DNA from: Chaetorhynchus papuensis
Taxonomy: Eukaryota > Chordata > Aves > Passeriformes > Rhipiduridae
Assembly: GCA_013396525.1 (NCBI GenBank)
Contig: VWYX01000082.1
Coordinates: 1,148,897-1,212,896 of the forward strand
Length of the DNA stretch: 64,000 bases
Direction: 5' to 3'
Shown: positions 49,001 to 61,000 of the stretch, piece by piece
Numbering within the stretch: position 1 is the stretch's first letter
How the letters are laid out: every line of letters begins with the position of its first letter
Notes under the pieces: model-generated
Told to the model about the DNA's origin: nothing
The model's input: the letters and a program-made list of their open reading frames with translations, nothing else
Database searches by the model: none
Made by a program: the position numbers and the translations under genes

Positions 49001-52000
49001 CTTTGTGTTCAGTCTTCTCAAGTTACGTTAAAATGGAGCCCATAATGGGATTTTTTGCCTAGGCCTTTCAAATGTATAACTCAAATCTATTGTCAGGAAC
49101 TGTGATGTACCAAATATCAGCCTTTGCTCTCAGTTGCAGTTGCTGTTTCTTGTGGCAGATGAAGATGGCAGAATACCTAGGAATAACCAGACTGCCAAAA
49201 CTGACTTTGCAAAGCATTGTTAGACACAGAAGTTGCAAACTGCAGAGTTGCAAGTTTTCACACCTTTTTGCATGGTTATAGTGCCCTTCATTACCAAGTA
49301 CTTTGGGAAATATTCATAAAGAGCAGTGTAGAAGTAAAATGTACGTTATTTTACTGTGATGGGGTCTTGAACCATTTAAGAAATCACTGTATTTTTTGTT
49401 TTAATGGGCAGTCCCATTTAACTTTCCTAGATGTTGCTGATGGCTTGTGTCTGAGATGGTATGGTAGATGCAAAGAGATTGCAAAGGGGGATGTTCTTGC
49501 CAAATGAGGCTAATGAGAGCTTAACATTAATATTCTTGATTTTAAAAGCATAAATTTACTGTGTGATATAGCATAAATTCATTTCAAAAATATAGAAAAT
49601 TGCTGTGCAGTAAATTTTTTTTAATAAAGGGATAAATTATTTTCATACAATATTTCCTGAAGACTTAATTTGAAAGTGGAAATCCAGAAATGCTATTCAA
49701 TGCCTGCCTTCTATTCCACTGTTTTCTTAATCCTTCAGAACTTAATTATATCATTCTTGCTTGTATTTCATTGTTAGCATGGAACACCTCCACTACTGAT
49801 TGCTGCCGGCTGTGGAAACATTCAGATGCTTCAGTTGCTTTTAAAGCGTGGATCTCGTATTGATGTTCAAGATAAGGTTGGAGTTCTGCTTTGTCAACTG
49901 CGCTTTATAAGTTTTTTTAGTACAGTTAGCAGGAGACAATTAGTTCAGACCAAGAGGTATTGGAAATTAAAAACTCTGAGCTGTAGATCCTGTTTTCTGT
50001 CTTCACAGCAAAAACATAAAAGCAAGTCTTTAGCAGTGTCATTTGTTACTAATACATATCCTCTGATTTTCATCACTTTATTAGCTGAAATAATTTGAAT
50101 GACGCTAATCTTAAAATGTAGTTCACGCTTACAAAACCAAATCAATTAGTTCAAATTAGTGATTGCCCTAAAACACAATGGTGAACTTTGTTTAATATAG
50201 AATGATAAATGAATATTTTAGCCATGGGGAATATTGCAACTAAAATTCTTATTTGATGGAGGATATGCTTTGCAACAAGCTTTTTTTTCCAAATGTGCTG
50301 TAACAATTCATTTATAACAAGCTTGAAGAACTGTCTGCTTCTCCATCTAATAGATGGTAAAGTAAGCAGAAGAAAGGTTTTTATCTCATGACTGTTCTTT
50401 CTAAAGACCTCCCTAACAAGGGAGAAGAGGATTATTCTTGCAAAGAGTTAGTAATCCTGTTAATCATCCTTGCGTAGAGAGGTTTTTGTTGTCACTGTTG
50501 GTATGTGGGGTTGTTGAACCAATTTGAAATTTTTTTTAAAGTGTTCATGTAAGTTTGAATAGCTCTTCAGTGTGTCTGTGGACAGCTAAGTGCATGTATA
50601 CCTCAGCTGAAAATCTAGAATTAGGATTTTAACTTGGTCAATAACATCTGAAATGAAATATTTTTGACAGGCTGGATCTAATGCAATCTATTGGGCTTCA
50701 CGACATGGTCATGTAGAAACACTGAAATTTCTCAGTGATAATGAATGTCCTTTGGATATTAAGGATAAGGTAAGAAAATAACTCCTTTTTCACACAGAAG
50801 GCCTTTTCCTATAACTTTATCTTAGCAAAGAGAGGGTATTTGAATTGGAATGGTTTTCATCTGGGCCATAATTCCAAAATTTGACTGGCTTTTTAGTGTG
50901 GTTTTCTAAGCTGACACATAGAGCCGTGTTAACAGAGCTTTGAAGTAGCTGGATGTACTGATTATTTTCTTGACAAATGTTAGCCAAGTGTGCATGTTAA
51001 ATGTGGTGAGTACGTGGTGGGTAGGTGGAGAAGTACAAACCGAAATTAATTTTCACTTGAAGACTTGATTTCTCATTGGAACTCAGGATGAAATCGTGAT
51101 TCGGTTTTTCATTCCTCTTGACTGAAAATCACTTTTGTCTGACAAGTAAATTTGACTGTTATTAGGCTGAGTATAAGGAAGCCTAACAATTTATAGCTGA
51201 TGAGCACTTACCTTGTCTTCAGCAGTGTTATTTGAGCAACGTATGCTCTAGAAACTAGTTGCTGTTAGATTTTTATACCATAGCAATGATTTTATACTAG
51301 CCAAAGCTCCAGTACAGAAGCAATTACACTTTTGAAACACAGTTTGCTTTGTTGAGGGAACTAAGGCAAGGCAAGGTACATTAGGAAAATCGTTGTTTGA
51401 TTCCTGATAAGGCTACTAGGTAAGAGGTTACTCCCTTAACAAAAATACCATTTCTGCTTTATATAATTTCAAAGCAGAAAGTATTGCAAATAGTTAGACA
51501 TAGTGACCAAAATGTGCCAGGGTACACAGAGGTGTTAGGCCAGCTCCTCATACTTGAATATATAAGGCAGGGGGGAGCATATGGAACTATTATGAGTAGA
51601 AGTGGGACATCTGTTTCAACACAATTGCACACACAGCTTCCTCCCCATATTGCTCAGAAATCCCATTGTGGCTGTGATCTGGAACAAATAAAGTAGGAAA
51701 ATAAGTTCTGGAAAGAGAAAGCCTGTGAAGAAATAACCTACCTGCCAGGTGGTGGTGTGTCTGTCACGTACAACCAGTTTGTGAGCTGTGCTGACGGAGC
51801 TGTGTGGCTGGGCTACGGAGAGGGAGGAGTATCCTGTGCAGGATTCAGGGCATTCAGGCTGTACACGGTGTACAGCAGTGTATATCATGGGGTGACACAT
51901 TACATGGCATGTTCTCCTGTAATTGCAGTCCGGGGAGACCGCTCTCCACGTGGCAGCTCGGTACGGGCATGTGGATGTGGTTCAGTTTCTCTGTAGCATT

Positions 52001-55000
52001 GGCTCCAATCCAGACTTTCAAGACAAGGTGAGTCATGAACACTGCATTTTTTTCAACAAATAAGGCTTTATATAAGTGGTCAAAACTTCAAGTCTCGCCT
52101 TTAGCCTCTGGCATGTTTGCAAACAGGCATTAAGGAGGTTTTGATAGCTATTAATAGATAAAGAGTATGTGGAAAACTGCGAGAACCAACAGGAGCTATG
52201 AAACACAGGTTCTCTCAAAAAATGAAAGCTTAAATATGGAGAAACAACTCCATGAAGGTGTGGGTGGTGGTGTGTGCTCTGTGAGTTCAGCTAAAGATTT
52301 TTATTAGTTTTTGCCTTGAATTCTGCTTGGTTTTAGCAGTCATAGGATTTTTCTGCAGTGTCAAGGACTTGTTTTTGAAAATGAGAGGAGGACTCAGGAG
52401 GGCTTCTTTAAAGGTCTGAACTCTTGTATGAAAACAAGGAAGAAAAGGCTTAATAGAAAATTTGACCCAAATTTGACTGTGTGTATGAGTTCCGCAAGCC
52501 TCCCCAAGTGCTGCATCCTCTAGGAGTTCCTTTTTTTTGTTTAAGCCCTAGGCTGAGGGAGGGCAGGACATGCTCTTTGTCTATTTCTTTACACTCTCAT
52601 TTTTATAGAAACCTTGAATATAGTCCAAGTCCTCTGCTATTATCAGTCTCAATTGTCTCCTCTTTGATATTTGCCAGGTACAGAAAGGATATTCTATTTC
52701 TTAGAATTTGATAGAGCTACTTCTTCAGTGGGTTTTAATTCTCCCTGCTTTTTCAGTGGGCTACTTACAGCATGTTTTTGTGAAATATTTGAGGTTTTTA
52801 ATGGTGTTCCATGTAACTGCTCTGACATATAATGAATTGAAGTTGAATGTTTTGAAGTTTTCTGCGTTCAAGCAAAAAGCAAATTAGTCCTTCAGTCACA
52901 ACTGAACTCCAAATGCAGTCAGTTTCAAAGGCTTGTTGTGATGTGTCTTTAAAGGACTCAGGTTTCTAAGTACTTTCATTCCTAGAACATTGGGATGTGC
53001 TTCTGAGCATGGTAAGCAGAGTGACCTGCCTCAAATTGCAAGTCTAGTGGGATTTGCATCTCTGTGGTGATCGATCTGTTTTAAACAGTGGATTAGTCTC
53101 AGCCCACAGGATGTAGAAGTTGTTTGTGAACATGGGTCTGTTTTCAAGTGAGACAACCAAGACAGTTAGCCTCAGGAACATGGATAGATTGGTGACATAC
53201 AAGGTACCATAACCACTTTTATGTCAGCTGAAGTTATTCTTGCTTTTAGAATGTCGGCATTAGAAATTACAACATCTTTTTATAGGACTTACCCACGAGA
53301 CTGGTTTTTTTTTCTTTTCATAACATTTTTTTGTCCTTTTAAGTTGGGGAATGGTTCTTCCTAGAGTTTGGTTCAGTACTATTTTTTGATTTTCCATGTG
53401 AATAGGAAGAAGAAACCCCACTGCATTGCGCTGCTTGGCACGGCTACTACTCTGTTGCCAAAGCACTCTGTGAAGCAGGCTGCAATGTGAACATTAAAAA
53501 CAAAGAAGGGGAAACCCCGCTCCTGACAGCATCTGCTAGGGGTTACCATGATATTGTGGAATGCTTGGCAGAACACAGGGCTGACCTTCATGCAACAGAC
53601 AAGGTTAGTTATATCCGGAGACCACGGGGACATATCTCTCAATTGCTTCATTTGAGTGCTGCAAGTCAGCATTGTTTCCACAATGTGAATTTTCATAGCA
53701 GTTTGCACAGAGCCCATTGATGGCTGCAATAGTCTTTAAAGTTGTCCACTGATGATTATTATTCCATGACTGGGGTTTTGCTGATCCATTATTTCCTTAT
53801 CAGTTATCACCTCATGAGTAACACTTTTTGAAAAATGGCAGGAACATCAGGTTCTGTAATTGGCAACAAACTGTTAGCTTCAGAGAAAAAAGATGGATTT
53901 GCTGTTGGCCTTTGATTCCTATGGGTTGGATAAATCACACCCATTTCCAATAAGAACTATTTAAAAATATGACTCTAGTTGATTCAGAATCAGTTTTTGT
54001 CTTTCATGATATAATCCAAATAAATAAATTTAGAATTTCATTGCTTGTATTTTTGGTGTGGCTGGCCTTTTCACTACCATATTAACAAAATAGTTATTAA
54101 AGTAAGTTTAAAAAAAAGTTTTCTAAAAGAATTAAATTGTTTTTTCCAGTTACATTGTCTATTTAAGTTGTTCCACAGAGAGAAAGCTCTGTCTTTAAAG
54201 TTACTGATCACAAAGCAGATTGCATGACTTTTGCATCACTAACTTCTGTCTAGTAAACACTAGTGTTTACACTATTCAGCTGGTTGTTACAGTTGATCAC
54301 TCTCCTGCCTCCTAGGGAAGCGGTTAGAAGAGAATGTGTATTTGTATTTCATCTGTTCCACTGCAAAGACCAGTGGCTTAATAGAAATTTGCTTTTCATC
54401 TCATAGCTTATTTGTTTTGACAGATATGGTGCATCTCCCTACCTCCACCTTCAAATTAAAAACCATTGTGATTCTTGAAGCAAGGAGATGCACTCTACTT
54501 GAGATGATTGTGACTTTGCTAAATGTTTTGATTTTTAGCATTATTTGATCTCACTTACAAGCTGTCTTTTGATTTCAGGATGGTCATATAGCTCTGCACC
54601 TTGCTGTAAGAAGATGTCAAATAGAAGTAGTTAAAACTCTCATCACTCAAGGGGGTTTTGTAGATTTCCAAGACAGACACGGCAACACTCCCTTACACGT
54701 GGCCTGCAAAGATGGGAATGTACCTATTGTGATGGCACTCTGTGAAGCAGGTTGTAGTTTGGATGTCACTAATAAGGTAAATGGAATATGGATGCTGAAC
54801 TATGTTGTTTGTTAGTTCACCTGTTGCATTAGAAGGCCTTTTCAAGTTATCTGATATGAAAAAGTCTTTTCCTTGATTCTTCTNTTCTTCTATCTCTTAA
54901 AGTGGCCAAAAGCAAAGTATTAAATTACTCACCTCACAGATTTACCAAAGTTCATTTCCGTTGAATAGGTTATTAAAGATACATGAAGGAAGAACCCTGG

Positions 55001-58000
55001 TGAATTATCACAACCAATTTGCCAACCTTCTTCCCTAGCCATATGGCTTTGCTCTATACGGATTACATCTAGATGCAAAAGAACAGATGAAATGCATTGC
55101 AGCTGGCTTTGATTTCATATGTAACATTAATTCATATGTTATACAATGAATTAAAGACAATGTTGTAACTCTGAAAATGTTGATTGCAATGATTATTGGT
55201 AGATGAATGCCAGCTAAAGATGCAAACAATCTGTAGTTGGTATAAGCACTTTCCAAAAAGAATATTTCACTACCTGTCCCTTAATTTCAAGACACTACTG
55301 CCTTTTTTGTTGCCTCTGTTGTGCTCATGCTGCAGTGTATGGGATAACTAAACATAATGCTTTACAGGCTTATATTATGGCTTTTCTCCTAAAGATCATT
55401 AAGATAAAATTGATCCGTTCCAGGAAACTTTCTTGGGATAGTTTGAATAGGTCAAGGTCAGCCACTGAACTCTGCTGACTGACTGTGGTGCTTAGGGCTT
55501 GATATTTATAGCTCTGTCTTCCTCTGCCCTATTTAAGTTTTATATATGCTTCAAAGTTTAAAAGTTATTTATAGGAATCTTTATGTTGCTATCTGCAATT
55601 TCTGTGATTCAGGTATTTCAGCTTCTTCATGTTTTTTTCTGGAAAAGTACATATTCTAGCAATACTTTGCTAGTTAGCACTTCTGTTTATTACCAAAGCA
55701 CTTACATTGTATTAGTCAGGTAAAGAAATTTATCAGGTTTTTTTGGCATGAGGATTGTCCAGTGCAATCACTTTTGGTTTCAACAATTAAAATCATCAGC
55801 TGTCAAATGAAAAAAATTAAAACAATGAGCTCCCCTGCTTCTCATTTTAAATCTGATTGACTAGGCAATTAAATCCAGATCCACAGATAAGAGCACATTT
55901 TAGTGAAGTTGAGTTAATGGACCACGAGGCTGTCGTCCTCTTTCCTGATGGAGAATGATGAACTGGGATCACCACCAGCATGCTGTAGAAAAAATAATCA
56001 GCCTTCAGTGTTCATATAAATCAGAAAAAAATATAAAATAATCACAGTTCAGTGGCTGTGGGATCATGGCTTACAGAAGCTGTGGTTGTAGTTATTGTTT
56101 TGCTGTTACTCTTTTAGGAGTAATGTATCCTGAGGAGATTTTTAGAGTGTCCTTTATTTGAAATGGTGAACTTGAGTGTTATCAAATAGAGACTCTTAAT
56201 TTCTACTTCTCCTCTTCAGAAGCAAACTCTTTATTAACAGAGCATTAACAAAATGTCCTTCTGTCCTTCGTCCAAACATCTGGCTTTGTCCCACATACAT
56301 GTAATACTGATTGAAGGCACTGTTTGTTTCTTTCACAGATTCAGTGCAGTAGAAGATCACATGCATTTATTTAGAATCATAGAATCACAGAAGCATTTAG
56401 CTTGAAAAATAACTATAATATCAGAGTCCAGCCATTAACCCAGCACTGCGAAGTCTACCACTAAACCATGTCCCTAAGTGCCACATCTATATGACTTAAA
56501 TACCTCCAGGAAAGGTCACTCCACCACTTCCCTGAGCAGCCCATTCCAGTGCTTGACAACCCTTTCTGTGAAGAAATTTTTCCTAATATCCAATCTAAAT
56601 CTCCTCTGGCACAACTTGAGGCCATTTTCTGTAGTCCTGTCACTTGTTTCACAGCAGAAGAAACCAACCCCCAGCTAACTACACCCTCCCTTTAGGCAGC
56701 TGTAGAGAGTGACAAGGCCTCTCCCAAGCCTCCTATTCTCCAGGCTAAATAGCCCCAGCTCCCTCAGCTGCTCCTGATAGGATTTGTGCTCCAGATCCTT
56801 CACCAGCTCCATTCCCTTTTTCTGGCTATGCTCCAGCACCTCAATGTCCTTCTTACAGTAAGGGGCCCAAAACTGAACACGGCACTCGAGGTGCGGCCTG
56901 ACCAGTGCCGAGTACAGGGGGACAATCACTGCCCTGGTCCTGCTGGCCACACTGTTTGTAATACAAGCAGGATGCTTTTTGAGTTGAGGTGTTGGGTTTG
57001 GAGGAGCCTGAGCATGTTTTCAACTTCCAGTTGTCAGAAATTTAGTTGGCTTTGCTCTCAAATGCTCTTTCAAGAAGTAGTTTTATGAATTTCTTTTTGA
57101 TTGTAGACAGGAAGAACAGTATTGAAAGCATAAAAATGTGAAATAATAGTAGCAGAAATAATACCAGCAGAGAATAAATTGTAATTTTTATAACAGTAGC
57201 TCTGAACATGAAAACTAGAAGGGAGTGTCGTGAGGACCTGTTGTCAGTGAAGAGACTCATGGAAAAAAGAAAAAATTGGGAAAGCAATACTGTACAGCAC
57301 TTTCCCTCTTCACTGAAAAAATATATTACTTCATGCTGACTTCTTTCATTCATTCCTTTTATTTCTTTGGGTGACAGGGAGAGACTGCAGATATGTAATC
57401 TTCAATAGTACTTGGATTGAAATAGAACCCAGAGTTCCAAAGGTTAAGGAATTAGTGTTGTTTAAGTGGTTCATATTTCATTAAGTAAAAAGGCAATTAA
57501 AAGTTCTGGAATTAAAAAGACATTCTCAAATACAGCCAAAAATAAACTCCTAAAGGATTCCTCCACAGTTGTGAAGGATTTAGCGATACAATTGTTTTCC
57601 CATTTTTTAAATAGTTATCTAGTCCTTGTTTTTAATCGCACTTTCAGCAGTTGTGCTTAAGCTGCAATCAAAAGTACTTTTTCTTGCAGTTTTGGCAAAA
57701 CTTTTTCTGTGTATCAGTATGTATAATTGTATAATATGTTTGATTATTAGTCATAAAATTTGAAGCGAAGTTCTTTGACTGACGTAATGACACTTCTTTC
57801 TTCGTGTTAGTATGGAAGAACGCCTTTACACCTGGCAGCAAACAATGGCATTCTTGATGTTGTCCGGTTCCTGTGTCTCACTGGTGCCAATGTAGAAGCA
57901 TTAACCTCTGTAAGTATTGAGAGATGCTGTTCTTCTTCTTTTATGCATGATAGTAGAAAACAAGCTCATAGACAGGTGTAGGAAAGGACATTACATTTTG

Positions 58001-61000
58001 AAATTAGGAAAAAAAAGGCTGTTATATGTTATGCAATGTGAGTGGTATTTGTTGTATCTCTCTTGTCTACTTGTTCCCTTCTTGCAACTGTATTTGGAAC
58101 TGATTATGGTACAGTACAGCTACCACTTCATCTAACCTAGTAATTTCTTCGCCTAAGAATTACTTGTATCATGGTGTTTTTTCTATAAGCACAATGAGTC
58201 ACTGTCATTAAGATGTATGTCATTTCACATCACATTTGAGAAATGTAAAAATACATTGTATGTATCTTAAATATTTTTCTTGCATTAAGGAGGTTAAAAA
58301 TTTCTGGTTTTATGGTGGGAGACATGTGGTTGCATGGATGAGTGAACTAGCGTGCGAATATCCTTGTAAACTAAATCATTCGTGTCAGATCAGCCAGCAC
58401 CACTGCTTCCAGTTAGTAACACTGAAGGCATTTTTCATTCTCAGTAAGGTGAGAAGCAGCCTCCTAATGACATATCCACAGCAGGACTGAAGCGTCCTTC
58501 GTCATATGCACGATAAATTATAGACATCATACATATCATTACGTGTGTTTTGAACAAACTAACCACGTTTTATATTCAGATCCAGTGGATCATTTTACAT
58601 TGCTGCTCACTGTAACCAATATATTCTGCTTAGAAATAACTATTGCTCTGTATGAGGAAGACACGTTATATTAGATTTTGGTTGAGTCCTCAATTTTCAG
58701 AGTTCTTTTCCTAAGCAATTATTCCTGAGATGGCTGAAATAGAGAGGGAAAAGGAGAAAACTTTTGTATCATTTGTTTACCCATTTGATAGAAAATACAA
58801 ATTTTTATGCTGTTTTCCTCAGATTTAGCACTGCAGTTTTTTCTTTTAAGCACAGATCTTATGTTGCAGGAGAATGCCAATAAAGTTGGCTTTGTGGCTT
58901 AAACAAGTTTAGCACCTAATTACTTTTTGATGACTATTGGATTGAATATTGCCATGTCGCCTATTAATAATAGTGAAATGTGCAGGCAGTGGACTTGGTA
59001 GAATTCCCTATAGATTTCCTTTGTTGCCTGTTTTTGTCTTTTTTATTTGTTCCTTACATTCCTTTGTGTATATGTACTTGCACTGCTGTGTACTGTAGAG
59101 ATGAGATAAATTGAGAGGGTGATGGGGGAATTCTTGAGCTGTTGCTCTTCATTTATGTCAAGACAGCTGTGTTGGTATAATTGCCTGTGTAGACACTGTC
59201 CTTCCAAGATAGAAGTACATTTTGTCTCTTTGGTTTATGTCAGTTTAAAGGACATAGCAAAATAAATAGTGCTGATACTACATCTAGCAGGAGTAGTAGA
59301 CTGAATATACAGAACCATCCATTATTCCAACAGTGTGGTGGCAGAGAAAAGGAAAAAGGAGGAGGGGACCAGAGAAACTTGCATATTGTGATTTTAATAT
59401 TTCAGTTTTGCATTGGTTTGCTAGAGGGATATTAAACTGTTCTGAAAACTTTATTAACAGCTCTTTCTGAGCCAGTGCAGTAAAATTAATTGCACCTTTT
59501 TCTTCTCTCACTGTGCCATTTCTGAGGAGCTAACTTTTCCAAAACCATTAAGTAACTGGGCTGTATTATGAAGTACTTGCTTCCTTTCTGGGATAAATCC
59601 CATTTTAGGACTAGTTTGATTTTTAATTTGATTGCATGGATGGTGTTAAGTGACCTTAGAAAACCTTCCACTCCTGGAATATACAATCATTTCAAATGTT
59701 TGAAAATTGCTCCCAAAAATCGGTTGTGCTTACATGTTAACTGGCACCACGTTGTTGGATTCTCCTAATGGAAGTTTCTAAACCAACTTTAAAATTGTCA
59801 GATAGATTAAAAATTTTGGATGCTTGCAAATGCCACTTGAACTCAGGATCAGCTCTTGCAGGCTGTCTGATTTGCACCATAGGAAGCCAGTCAGCAATCT
59901 TGATGAAATATTATCAGTAGGTGTAAAATATGCTTTCATGGATCCTGTAACCAAGCCCTTTTTATATGTCAGTTTTGCTTACATATTGCTATACCAGCGT
60001 ATAGATACTCTGTACTTTCCAGGAAAGCTTGAATAGGAAAATAGCATGTTATTCTGCTTGTGGATGTATTTTCTAATTCTCTTATCTGAGATAGTGAAAT
60101 AAGCAAAGTACTCCTAAATTAGTTACCTCTTACCAAAATTTAAAACAATACAATAGCATAATGTAGCTGTGAGAGTCAAAGTAGTGGGCAGTTTTTCTTT
60201 TAGTCTTTTTAATATTAAACTGCTGATCTGTGAAACATAGATAACTAAATGGCAAGACCAGAATGCTGAAGGCAGCTTTGCTTCTCCTTTTAAACTTGCT
60301 GATGCAATTTAAACTGCATCCCTTACAAATTTCTTGCTTTCTGGAATCCTCCAGTGGTTGATATGCCACAGTCAGTCTTTATCCGTTGGTAAACAAACAC
60401 TCACTTGCTCATGTGAGTCAATATGCTGATGTGTCCCTTCTTTGTGAACTTTTAATTCTATTCAGTGGGCAGTATCTAGAAATCACTATTATCCTCTAAT
60501 TGGTGAGAAGAGAAATGGAATTCAGGGGGAGGAGTGTTGATTTTGCTCTCAGACTCTGAATTCCAAGTACGTTGTTACAGTGGCATCCAGATGCCCATCT
60601 GTAAAAGAAAAAGGAAGGAACTGCTGCTAACAATTTGTGTTTTAACAGGATGGGAAAACAGCAGAAGATCTCGCCAGAGCAGAACAACATGAACATGTAG
60701 CCAGTCTGCTTGCAAGACTTAAAAAGGTTGGGAATGCATGAATTTTATCTGAGGTTTTCATCAAAGCCATTCTAAAAGCTGTTGCAAAATTCCTTACTGC
60801 AATGGTGTCTTTTTTTTCTTTTTCCTTTTTTTTTTTTCCTTTTTAAATTATGCCCTCAATTAAAGCAAATATGTACATATTAAAGAAGCTGGCTAAGCTA
60901 GTCTGCACCACTGACTTATATCTATCAGTCTCTGACAGTGCCCAGTAAAGCATTTAAGGTGTTTAGTAGAAAATAAACTATTAAGAATTAGCACATCTCC

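Noticed and set aside
54884..54884. Undetermined base (n)
   Set aside because: A sequencing or assembly ambiguity in intron sequence, without biological meaning.
56675..56950. 91-codon minus-strand frame as a host gene
   Set aside because: It is the C-terminal remnant of CR1 ORF2 inside an antisense CR1 copy.
60808..60846. Long pyrimidine run as a splice acceptor
   Set aside because: No AG followed by coding sequence comes after it, and the flanking DAPK1 exons already join in frame.
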